Shown: positions 6,410 to 12,699 of the stretch, in pieces
How the letters are laid out: each line of letters opens with the position of its first letter
How positions within the stretch are numbered: position 1 is the first letter of the stretch
DNA from: an uncultured bacterium
GTDB lineage: Bacteria; Verrucomicrobiota; Kiritimatiellia; RFP12; UBA1067
DNA: 12,699 nucleotides
Assembly (NCBI GenBank): GCA_946401765.1
Contig: CAMIVJ010000039.1
Coordinates: forward strand, 1-12,699
Direction of reading: 5' to 3'
Translations under genes and position numbers: made by a program
The notes under the pieces: model-generated
Seen by the model: only the letters and a program-made list of their open reading frames with translations
Databases searched by the model: none
What the model was told of the DNA's origin: nothing

Positions 6410-7287
6410 TTCTTCTCAAGCCTCTTTTCAAGCGCCTCGTTCTTCGGCCCGCCAAGCGCACGCCCCTTCTCGTAGTGGCGTCGCGCGGCGTCGACGTCGT
6501 CGTCGATCTTCAGCGAAAGGTTCGCGAGATTGTATAGGGGCAGATACGACTTGTCGTGCACGCGTGCGGCGCGCTCCAGAGTGCGGCGCGCGGCGAAGTC
6601 CTGCCCCTGGCACACCTGAAGCGCCGCGCGCAGGAGGAAGAGGTTCAGATTGTCGGGGCTGCCCTTTTCAAGCACCTCAAGCTTCTGCGCGGCGGCCGGA
6701 TAGTCCTTTCGGCGCAAGTCGGCCAGGGCGGCGGCGTATGTCGCCCGCAGCTCGGGGGAGAGCGCGCCCGCCTTCGCGGCCGCGGCTTTCTCCGCCTCCT
6801 CCTTCTTGCGCTTCTCCTCTGCGGCCTCCTCCGGAGTGACGATGCCGTGCTTGCGGTTCCACTTCTTCTGCAGCTCGCTCGTGTTGGTGACGGATACGAC
6901 GCGCGTGTTCTCGTTCACCTGCGCGAAGCGGATCGCGTCTATGGCCGACTGGCACGTGGCGCGCTTTGTGCGCAGCGGGGCGAATTCCGGCGTCTCGGCC
7001 CGATCCGGGTTCTCTCGCTCAACCCTGTCGAGCTCGGCTAGGGCCAGACGGTAGTTCTCGATGGCCTTGTCGCCATTGCCGTTCAACGACTCCTCGTCGG
7101 CCATGTCGATGTAGTCGTTGGCCTTTTCCAGAAGCCTGTGGAGACGTGGCGGCTTCTTCTCGTCGTCGGGGTCGAACGGCCAGTACCATGCGGCATGCGC
7201 CGCGCCGGCGATTGCAAACGCCAGCACTGCGAGAGCGCCCACCGCGCGCAGTCGCGCACGAGGACCGGATTTCCACTTCTCTTTCAT
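6406..7287 (-). CDS. Exported TPR-repeat protein
   Basis: With the start at the ATG at 7287 it has 293 residues and begins with a clear signal peptide (basic start, hydrophobic core ALAVLAFAIAGAAHA, likely cleavage before AWYWPFDP). A longer frame starting 12 codons upstream would only add MRGGGQFDILPA before the signal and is unlikely. Tetratricopeptide helices are visible near the N-terminus (DKAIENYRLALAELDRVERE) and in the C-terminal half, from LRATYAAALADLRRKDYPAA through NLANLSLKIDDDVDAARRHY. A charged coiled-coil-like stretch (about TPEEAAEEKRKKEEAEKAAA) separates them. Such proteins usually serve as periplasmic assembly scaffolds; a precise role is not recognised. It is the first gene of the envelope block, follows a possible promoter, and ends in an ATGA overlap with the LolA-like gene. 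Confidence 0.83.
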   Translation of the reverse strand: MKEKWKSGPRARLRAVGALAVLAFAIAGAAHAAWYWPFDPDDEKKPPRLHRLLEKANDYIDMADEESLNGNGDKAIENYRLALAELDRVERENPDRAETPEFAPLRTKRATCQSAIDAIRFAQVNENTRVVSVTNTSELQKKWNRKHGIVTPEEAAEEKRKKEEAEKAAAAKAGALSPELRATYAAALADLRRKDYPAAAQKLEVLEKGSPDNLNLFLLRAALQVCQGQDFAARRTLERAARVHDKSYLPLYNLANLSLKIDDDVDAARRHYEKGRALGGPKNEALEKRLEKK

Positions 7288-7294
7288 CGCCGGT

Positions 7295-7323
7295 AGTATA
7301 TCAAATTGACCGCCGCCGCGCAA
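7295..7323 (-). promoter_or_regulatory. Possible sigma-70-type promoter before the TPR gene
   Basis: On the minus strand TATACT (7300-7295) matches the -10 consensus at five of six positions. TTGCGC (7323-7318), 17 bases upstream, matches -35 at three of six. The AT-rich stretch CAATTTGATATACTA stands out from the GC-rich surroundings. The start codon at 7287 is only 7 bases beyond the -10 box, so the transcript would be leaderless or nearly so. That fits the absence of a Shine-Dalgarno sequence. This is a pattern match only. Confidence 0.35.
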
Positions 7324-7330
7324 ACCGAAA

Positions 7331-10300
7331 CTAGCGCACGAAGATCATCGTGCCGGACGAGACGTAGATGCCGTCTGGCTTGACGTAGAGGGAGACGCCC
7401 ACGGACCGGCTGCGGGCGTCTGGCACGAATTTGAGCGTGTCGAGGTTCTCGGGCGTGTGGTCGGTCCAGTCGACCACCTTCACCCTCGTGCCGCGTCCGC
7501 GCACGTCGATCGTCACCGTCGCGCCATCCTCGAAGTCCACGGTCTTCTTGCCCACCGTTGCCGCGCTCGTGGTGGACCACACGTCATCCTTCCCTCTGAG
7601 GTCGATCATGGAGCCGTTCTTCATCGTGCAGCCGTAGAAGTAGTCTGTGCGCGGCGTGAACGTGCCGTACACGTAGAGGTTGGTCGTTCCGGTGCACTTC
7701 ACGTTGTCGTATTCGCGCTCTGCGGTGTAGTTGTGCACGCTGAAGGTGGAGATGGGGCTGATGCCGCCCTTGTCGATCACGTCCACCGTGCGCGCGTCGA
7801 CGTCGCGGTTGATGATCCGCATGTAGGTCGTCTTCTCGCTCGACGGCGTGATGCGGATCGTGCCGTTCGTCATGTCCTTTGACATGAAGATGGTCTTCGC
7901 GCCAACAGGGCAGTCGAGAAGCCACTCGTGTCCGCCAAGGTCGATCGGGATGTCGTCGTTGCCGCTGAACATCACGTCGCTGCGGAGGTAGAACGTGGAA
8001 TCCGCGGTGAGGGCGAGGCGTCCCACGCCGCCCCACGAAACCTGACTCTGGTTGATCGGGCCGCTGTCGTCGAGCTTTCCGCTTCTGAGCGTGCCGCCGT
8101 CGAGCGTTATCGGATAGAAGCGGTAGTCGTAGTTGCCGGCGATGTCGAGCGTGCCGTTCTTGCGCACGACGATCGGATTGTCGGTCGCGCCGAGCGGATG
8201 GTGCTTCGCCGACCAGTCGGCATTCGCGCCATTGCCTTCAGTGGTTGTGAGCCTGCCTTCGACGATCTCGTTGCCGCCCGAATACATGAGGCCGCGCCTT
8301 CTTGACACGAACACGCCGGCGCCCTTCTTCACGAACTTGACCTTGCCCATGATGTCGAAGGCGGTGTTGCTGGAGATCACGTTCTCCGGCACGTCAACGC
8401 GCAGCTCGCCGCCGCCCACCGTGTCGGTGATCACGCCGCCAAGCGTCGGGTATGTGACGGACACGTTGTCGATGGCCATGCCTGAACCGCTTGTGCACGC
8501 CACCTTCACCGTGTGCTCTCCCGCGGCAAGGCTCACCACGGCCGTGCGTGTGGCAAAGTTGGCGTTGCCCGGACCCGACCAGGAGACTACCGCCGTCCCG
8601 TCGATCTGCACATTGCCGTTCGCCGTGGTGTATACGGTCACGTTGTCGCTCGTCCTCAACCAGTTCTTGTTCGCCGCCTGAACCGAAACGCTCACCGTGG
8701 CTGCGACAGGAAGCGTGAACGTCTGGCTCACGTTCGCGCCGTTGTTGAGGAAGCACAGCTTCCCCGCGCTCCTCTGGGAGTATGCGTAGGAGTTATTGGC
8801 GCTGATGAGCGCCACCGTGCCGCCGCGCGTCCAGCCCGTGGGCTTGTATTCCAGATAGGCGCCTGAGTCCACGGGATCGGACTCGAATCCGCCGTTCACG
8901 AGCAGCTGCTGGTTTGCGGACTTCATGTTCTCGAAGAACGAGCCGGGAAGCGTGAGCACATGCCCTTCAAGGTCGATCTCAATGCCCGCATCCACCGTGA
9001 GGGCGAAGCTGTCCGTGACGAAGTCGGCGTCGTCCGTCATCTCGAATGCGGTCATGCGCCATCCCTTGGGGGTACCGGGGTTTGCGCGCGCTGCGGCGAG
9101 CTCCTCGGTGGAACCGAAGAGAATCTCGGTGTCGGCAGTCGGCGCAGCGAGTCCACACGAGGCTGTGACGTCGCGCCCGTCGCCGCCGTAGAAGTGCCAT
9201 GACCATGAGCCAGTGTCGGCGTCCTTGACCATGCGCGCGGCCGCGGGCTTCGTGGCGTCGACGGCCAGCACCACCGAGCCATCGTCGGCCGTGAACGTGG
9301 TGAGGGCTTCGAACACCGTCGCCGCGCCGCCCGAGCTTGTCGCATGCTTCACGGTGAAATCTGCTGGATTGACGGTCGTGCCCGCAGGAAACGAGATGAG
9401 CGGCAGGAGATGCTGCGAGAAGTTCGCCGTGGCCGAGTAGAACGTAAGCTTCGTCTTGAGCGTATCCGGAACGGACGATGCGGAGACGCGCAGTCCTTTC
9501 CCGGCTGGGAGACCGTCGTAGTTGACCGTGAGCGTGCTCTTCGAGGAAAGCGCGCCGATCGTGCCGCCGAACGGACCGCCGATGTACAGCGTTGTCGCCG
9601 AGGTCTCCCCCGCCGTCTCGTTGATCGCGCCAAAGAAATCGGCCGCGTTGTTGAAGTGGAGCACCTGCGTACCGGCCTTGCCGTTGCCGGGAATCAGAAT
9701 AGACGTGGTGGCGTCGCCGACTATGGACGAGTTCACGATGATCGTGCGCGTTCCTGTGTCAGAACCGCATATCCACAGCGACGAGCCGCTCACGATAGAG
9801 AGCCTGCCCGCGAGCGTGTATGTGTATCCGCCGTTTCCGTTGAAGATGCGTCCCTGGGCGACTATGAGATTGGGAATCGTTATGGTGGCGCCGTTTGCGG
9901 CCTTTAGCATGAGCTGGTTGAGGGAGTCGCTACCGCTGTTCTCAAGACGCAGCGAACGTCCAGTGAACGTCCATGCCGAACCTGTATTCGGCGTGCGGAG
10001 GACGCGTCCGCTCGGCACAATGAAGTCGGATACGGCCATCTCGGCCGCGGAGAACGGAACGGTGGCTGTGGCGGAGGCCTCCCGCGCCCAGCCGATGGCG
10101 GCGGTGTGGTTCGTGGAGAAGGACGTCTTGTCGCCAGGATCCGCACCTATCTTGTAGAACGTTCCGCCGCCCTTGGTGACGAGCGAGACTGTGCCGTCGT
10201 CGTTCTCGGCCACGTCAAGGGGCAGAGGCACGGACGTGCCGCCGGCCGTGTAGGAGTACGCAATGGAGAACTCCGATGCGTCGAGCTCGGTTCCGGCGGG

Positions 10301-11143
10301 GAACGTGAGAAGGCGCGCGCCGTCCGCCGCGATGGCGGTGGAGGACGTGTAGAAGCGCAGATTCGTCTTGAGCACAGGCGGCACGGTTGTGGACGCCACG
10401 CGCAGGCCCTTCCCGGCGGGGAGGCCGTCGTAGTCGATGGTGACGGCCGTGGTGGAAGTGGGAAGCGCGGTGATAGTGCCGCCAAATGCGCCGTTGATCA
10501 CGAGCGAGAACGTGGGCGCGGTGCCGTCGCTCGTTATTGTGCCCAGAAAGTCGCCTGCCGCGTTGAGGGTGAGGCCGCTCTTGTTGCCGGCATTGCCGGA
10601 ACCGGCGATATTGATGGCCGAGGCTGCGTCGCCGGTGATGGCGGAGTCGACAACGATCGGACGAAAGTCCCCGCTGCCGCTTGCCGTGCCGTATTGGAAC
10701 GTCAATGTCGAACCAGGCATGATGTCCAATGTGCCCGTGAGGGTGAACACAGACTTGTCCTGCGCCTGGGCGATCGTTCCGGCTTCATTGACGACGAACG
10801 GCGAGATGGCGACTTTGCGGTTGCCGCCGTTCGCTCCGCGCTTGAGTATGATCGTGCCGCCGGCCAGCGTGAGAGACCGGCCCGTGAAGGCGATGTCAGG
10901 CTCGGTCGCCGGAATGCGCAAGCCAGTGCCCGTGCCCACGATGAAGTCGGAGTTCTCGAAGTCGGAGACCGTGGTCGTGGCGGTGGCGCCCTGCGTTGTG
11001 GACCATCCCACCGTGCCGCTCACGTTGCCGGTGAACGACGACGCTCCGGCGGCGTCCGTGCCGACCTTGTAGTAAGTGGCAGCCATGAGAGAATTGGCGC
11101 AGCAGACGACTGCAACTGCGCTTGAAACAACAAGTGCCTTCAT
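7331..11143 (-). CDS. Large secreted repeat-containing beta protein (autotransporter-passenger-like)
   Basis: With the start at ATG 11143 (GAGGAG 7 bases upstream) it has 1270 residues and a signal peptide (MKALVVSSAVAVVCCANSLMA, cleavage near residue 21-22). The frame extends 13 codons upstream, but that ATG has no ribosome binding site. Residues about 23-324 and 328-628 are tandem copies of one unit: Y/F-YKxG near the start, TFTGRSLxL, DYDGLPAGKGLRV and a closing TVSLVT-type strand. From about 747 to 898 there is a module opening LLVNGGFESDP and closing AIDNVSVTYP, like DUF642/galactose-binding jelly rolls. The rest is Gly/Thr/Asp-rich beta structure like passenger domains of autotransporters, ending in GIYVSSGTMIFVR. 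There is no transmembrane beta-barrel, LPxTG or PEP-CTERM. It is probably surface-exposed or secreted, perhaps glycan-binding; its role is unknown. It follows uxuA by 28 bases. Confidence 0.88.
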   Translation of the reverse strand: MKALVVSSAVAVVCCANSLMAATYYKVGTDAAGASSFTGNVSGTVGWSTTQGATATTTVSDFENSDFIVGTGTGLRIPATEPDIAFTGRSLTLAGGTIILKRGANGGNRKVAISPFVVNEAGTIAQAQDKSVFTLTGTLDIMPGSTLTFQYGTASGSGDFRPIVVDSAITGDAASAINIAGSGNAGNKSGLTLNAAGDFLGTITSDGTAPTFSLVINGAFGGTITALPTSTTAVTIDYDGLPAGKGLRVASTTVPPVLKTNLRFYTSSTAIAADGARLLTFPAGTELDASEFSIAYSYTAGGTSVPLPLDVAENDDGTVSLVTKGGGTFYKIGADPGDKTSFSTNHTAAIGWAREASATATVPFSAAEMAVSDFIVPSGRVLRTPNTGSAWTFTGRSLRLENSGSDSLNQLMLKAANGATITIPNLIVAQGRIFNGNGGYTYTLAGRLSIVSGSSLWICGSDTGTRTIIVNSSIVGDATTSILIPGNGKAGTQVLHFNNAADFFGAINETAGETSATTLYIGGPFGGTIGALSSKSTLTVNYDGLPAGKGLRVSASSVPDTLKTKLTFYSATANFSQHLLPLISFPAGTTVNPADFTVKHATSSGGAATVFEALTTFTADDGSVVLAVDATKPAAARMVKDADTGSWSWHFYGGDGRDVTASCGLAAPTADTEILFGSTEELAAARANPGTPKGWRMTAFEMTDDADFVTDSFALTVDAGIEIDLEGHVLTLPGSFFENMKSANQQLLVNGGFESDPVDSGAYLEYKPTGWTRGGTVALISANNSYAYSQRSAGKLCFLNNGANVSQTFTLPVAATVSVSVQAANKNWLRTSDNVTVYTTANGNVQIDGTAVVSWSGPGNANFATRTAVVSLAAGEHTVKVACTSGSGMAIDNVSVTYPTLGGVITDTVGGGELRVDVPENVISSNTAFDIMGKVKFVKKGAGVFVSRRRGLMYSGGNEIVEGRLTTTEGNGANADWSAKHHPLGATDNPIVVRKNGTLDIAGNYDYRFYPITLDGGTLRSGKLDDSGPINQSQVSWGGVGRLALTADSTFYLRSDVMFSGNDDIPIDLGGHEWLLDCPVGAKTIFMSKDMTNGTIRITPSSEKTTYMRIINRDVDARTVDVIDKGGISPISTFSVHNYTAEREYDNVKCTGTTNLYVYGTFTPRTDYFYGCTMKNGSMIDLRGKDDVWSTTSAATVGKKTVDFEDGATVTIDVRGRGTRVKVVDWTDHTPENLDTLKFVPDARSRSVGVSLYVKPDGIYVSSGTMIFVR
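8450..8905 (-). other. Predicted jelly-roll (DUF642/galactose-binding-like) module within the large secreted protein
   Basis: The encoded segment begins NGGFESDP, continues with GW (PTGWTRGG), a Gln-Thr-Phe strand (SQTFTLP), alternating hydrophobic strands (VSVSVQA), an AAGEHTVKVAC turn and a final AIDNVSVTY strand. This order is the usual pattern of carbohydrate-binding-like jelly rolls found in secreted bacterial and plant proteins. It is assigned by eye, with no domain search. Confidence 0.55.
9260..10162 (-). repeat. Internal repeat copy B of the large secreted protein
   Basis: This segment codes for the second copy of a unit of about 304 residues. It opens FYKIGADPGDKTSF and closes GSVVLAVD. 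It shares NYDGLPAGKGLRV, a Val-Pro-x-x-LKT-x-L-x-FY run, FPAGT and FTGRSLRL with copy A at the same spacing. DNA identity is still visible around 9489-9540. Confidence 0.75.
10172..11077 (-). repeat. Internal repeat copy A of the large secreted protein
   Basis: First copy of the unit, opening YYKVGTDAAGASSF and closing GTVSLVTK. The shared DYDGLPAGKGLRV motif lies 304 residues before its counterpart in copy B. The two copies are directly tandem with only a few residues between them. Similarity is strongest in the last third. Confidence 0.75.
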
Positions 11144-11150
11144 TGTGAGA

Positions 11151-11156
11151 CTCCTC
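11151..11156 (-). promoter_or_regulatory. Ribosome binding site for the large secreted protein
   Basis: GAGGAG lies 7 bases before the ATG at 11143. It decides for this start over the in-frame ATG at 11182, which lies inside the uxuA 3' end and would place 13 polar residues ahead of the signal peptide. Confidence 0.7.
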
Positions 11157-11171
11157 GACTGTGATAAGACG

Positions 11172-12338
11172 TTACAAACCATAAACGCTGCGGAGGCCGC
11201 ATTCTAGGCCGCGCAGCTCAGAGAGGCCGACCATGCGGCCGACGAAGGAGTAGCCCCAGTAGCAGGGGCGGTCCTTGTCGATGTAGAACTGGCGGCCATG
11301 GTCGGGACGCAGAAAGATGCGCTCGCCGCGCCGTTTCTCCTCGCGCAGCAGCTCCAGCATCAAAGCGGGCATGTCCACCTTGCCCGTGAGGTGGCTCTCC
11401 GACTCGCGGAACACGCCGTCCTGCGCGTACACGAGGTTGCGGAAGTGGCAGAAGTGTATGCGGCGCGCGAACTCGCGGAATATCGCCACCTCGTCGTTCG
11501 CGAGGCTGCCGCCGAGCGAGCCAGTGCATAGCGTGAAGCCCACCTTCTCGCTCGGGCACGCCTCGCACATGATGCGCATGTCGGCCGCGTTCGAGAGGAT
11601 GCGCGGCAGCCCGAAGATCGGATAAGGCGGATCGTCGGGATGAATGGCCATCGTGAGGCCCGTATCCTCGAGGACGGGAGTGATCTCGTTGAGGAATCCG
11701 TAGAGATGGTCTCGAAGGCCCGCCTCGCCCACGTTCGCGTACTCGCGCACCTGTGCGAGGAACTCTTCGGGAGAGAGGTCGTCCACCGTGCCGGGCAGGC
11801 CCATGAGAATCGTCTTCTCGAGGCGCTCGCGGTCGGCGGGGGTGGACTTCTCCCACACCTCCTTCGCCTTCACGAGGGTGGCCTCGTCGTATGCGGACTC
11901 TGCGCCTGGGCGCTTCAGCGCGAACACGTCGAACGCGGCGACTTCGTACGGGTTGTACGTCATCACCACCGACCCGTCGTCGAGTCGCGTCTTCACGTCG
12001 GTGCGCGTCCAGTCGAGAACCGGCATGAAGTTGTAGCACACCGTCTTCACGCCGCACGCGGCGACGTTCCGAAGAGAGGTCTTGTAGTTCTCCACGAAAC
12101 GCCGCCAGTCGCCGGTGTGCTTCTTGATGTCCTCGTGCACGGGGATGGATTCGACGACGGTCCACTCGAGGCCCGCCTCGCGCACCTTCTCGGCGCGCGC
12201 GCGCACCTCGTCGAGCGGCCACGCCTCGCCGGGCTTGCGCTCGTACAGCGCGGCCACTATGTCCTTCACGCCCGTCTGGCGTATCTCGGCGAGAGAAAGC
12301 GGATCGCCGTCGCCGAACCATCTCCAGCACGCTCTCAT
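11172..12338 (-). CDS. uxuA: Mannonate dehydratase
   Basis: Converts D-mannonate to 2-keto-3-deoxy-D-gluconate in the glucuronate (via fructuronate) branch of hexuronate catabolism; cytoplasmic, metal dependent, TIM-barrel fold. Family motifs in order: WRWFGDGDPLSLAEIRQTG (5-23), VVESIPVHEDIKKHTG (61-76), CYNFMPVLDWTRTD (101-114), LKRPGAE (141-147), HPDDPPYPIFGLPRI (233-247), FTLCTGS (268-274), RIHFCHFRN (293-301) and RPDHG (344-348). The expected metal-site residues H233, C271, H298 and D346 are all present. Length 388 is close to the usual 390-400. GGGAG lies 9 bases before the ATG and overlaps the rhaA stop. It sits 13 bases after rhaA, so both are almost certainly co-transcribed. No regulator, transporter, uxuB or uxaC is visible in the window. 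Confidence 0.97.
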   Translation of the reverse strand: MRACWRWFGDGDPLSLAEIRQTGVKDIVAALYERKPGEAWPLDEVRARAEKVREAGLEWTVVESIPVHEDIKKHTGDWRRFVENYKTSLRNVAACGVKTVCYNFMPVLDWTRTDVKTRLDDGSVVMTYNPYEVAAFDVFALKRPGAESAYDEATLVKAKEVWEKSTPADRERLEKTILMGLPGTVDDLSPEEFLAQVREYANVGEAGLRDHLYGFLNEITPVLEDTGLTMAIHPDDPPYPIFGLPRILSNAADMRIMCEACPSEKVGFTLCTGSLGGSLANDEVAIFREFARRIHFCHFRNLVYAQDGVFRESESHLTGKVDMPALMLELLREEKRRGERIFLRPDHGRQFYIDKDRPCYWGYSFVGRMVGLSELRGLECGLRSVYGL

Positions 12339-12347
12339 TTCGCGCGG

Positions 12348-12352
12348 CTCCC
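12348..12352 (-). promoter_or_regulatory. Ribosome binding site for uxuA, overlapping the rhaA stop
   Basis: GGGAG begins at the last base of the rhaA TAG stop and lies 9 bases before the uxuA ATG. This arrangement is typical of tightly coupled operon genes. Confidence 0.6.
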
Positions 12353-12699
12353 TAGACGCGCTTCGAGAGCACGTCGCGCTCGTACTTGAGCACCTGCGCC
12401 ATCCACGTCTCGTTCGCGGGCAGCTTCGCGCGGGCGCAGAACTCCTCCCACACGGCGGAGACGGGATAGCTCTTGAGCTCCTCCTGGAGGACGAGCTGCT
12501 CGGTGAACTGCCCGCCGTCCTGCAGCGCCTTGAGCGTGGCCGACGGTTCGAGGAGCGCCTCGAGAAGCGCCTTCTGCATGTTGCGCATGCCGAGCACCCA
12601 CGCGGCCACGCGGTTGATCGACGCGTCGAAGTAGTCGAGGGCCACGATGAAGTTCTCGGGGCCCATGCGAACGATCTCGTGGGCGGCGTTGCGCAGGTC
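12352..12699 (-). CDS. rhaA: L-rhamnose isomerase, C-terminal part (gene continues past the right edge)
   Basis: Interconverts L-rhamnose and L-rhamnulose, the first step of the phosphorylating rhamnose pathway; cytoplasmic, metal dependent. About 115 C-terminal residues are visible. The reading frame stays open through the window edge, with AAHEIVRMG before the first internal ATG, so the Met at 12666 is not the true start. Diagnostic family stretches are VALDYFDASINRVAAWVLG, MQKALLEALLEP, a QLVLQEELKSYPVSAVWEEF run and YERDVLSKR at the C-terminus. These match the end of RhaA of the enterobacterial/Bacillus type, not the unrelated Pseudomonas-type rhamnose isomerase. The stop lies 13 bases before uxuA. 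The N-terminal two thirds, including most metal ligands, are outside the window. Confidence 0.94.
   Translation of the reverse strand, partial: DLRNAAHEIVRMGPENFIVALDYFDASINRVAAWVLGMRNMQKALLEALLEPSATLKALQDGGQFTEQLVLQEELKSYPVSAVWEEFCARAKLPANETWMAQVLKYERDVLSKRV

Noticed and set aside
7288..7330. Possible terminator after the large secreted protein gene
   Set aside because: The 43-base gap has GC-rich and AT-rich parts but no stem-loop followed by a T run on the minus strand. Termination here cannot be supported.
10106..11125. 339-codon open frame on the plus strand
   Set aside because: It is antisense to the repeat region of the large secreted protein. Its Arg/Gly/Val/Ala composition is typical of a GC-rich shadow frame, and there is no credible start context.
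11218..12330. 370-codon minus-strand frame inside uxuA
   Set aside because: It is a shifted frame of uxuA giving an Arg-rich product, while the uxuA frame carries every family motif.

Overview
The window is a GC-rich bacterial segment with ten genes, all read from the minus strand and packed with almost no intergenic DNA. Several junctions are 4-base overlaps (ATGA or GTGA), and the others are gaps of 4 to 43 bases. No plus-strand gene, tRNA, rRNA, CRISPR array or insertion sequence could be supported. The gene content suggests a Gram-negative member of the PVC superphylum, perhaps a Kiritimatiellota/Lentisphaerota-like polysaccharide degrader. The reasons are sugar-acid and deoxysugar catabolism, lipid A and peptidoglycan-type enzymes, an AsmA-like and a LolA-like envelope protein, and a very large secreted Thr/Gly/Ala-rich beta protein. 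This taxonomic guess is inference.

In the direction of transcription (right to left), the first block is sugar catabolism. It holds the C-terminal part of L-rhamnose isomerase (rhaA) and a complete mannonate dehydratase (uxuA), with the uxuA ribosome binding site overlapping the rhaA stop codon. Together they suggest use of a polymer containing both rhamnose and glucuronate. Next comes a secreted protein of about 1270 residues with two tandem repeats of about 304 residues, a jelly-roll-like module and a beta-rich C-terminal part.

The second block starts after a 43-base gap that contains a possible promoter placed almost on the start codon. It runs: exported TPR protein, exported LolA-like protein, AsmA-like inner-membrane protein with a low-complexity tail, MurC-like Mur ligase, exported thioredoxin-like protein without a CxxC pair, divergent LpxC-like deacetylase, glutamate-1-semialdehyde aminomutase (hemL), and the N-terminus of a further gene that may be an E1-beta-type dehydrogenase subunit. 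The overlaps and spacing suggest one translationally coupled transcript. Most members belong to envelope families.

The least ordinary part is the adjacent Mur ligase and LpxC-like pair. Both families use UDP-sugars as substrates, and both proteins deviate at active-site motifs: GTCGKS in place of GTHGKT, and an extra residue between the two C-terminal zinc ligands. They sit beside membrane and periplasmic proteins of lipid-handling families. This may be a variant or additional envelope-modification pathway rather than the housekeeping MurC and LpxC steps, but the sequence alone cannot prove it.
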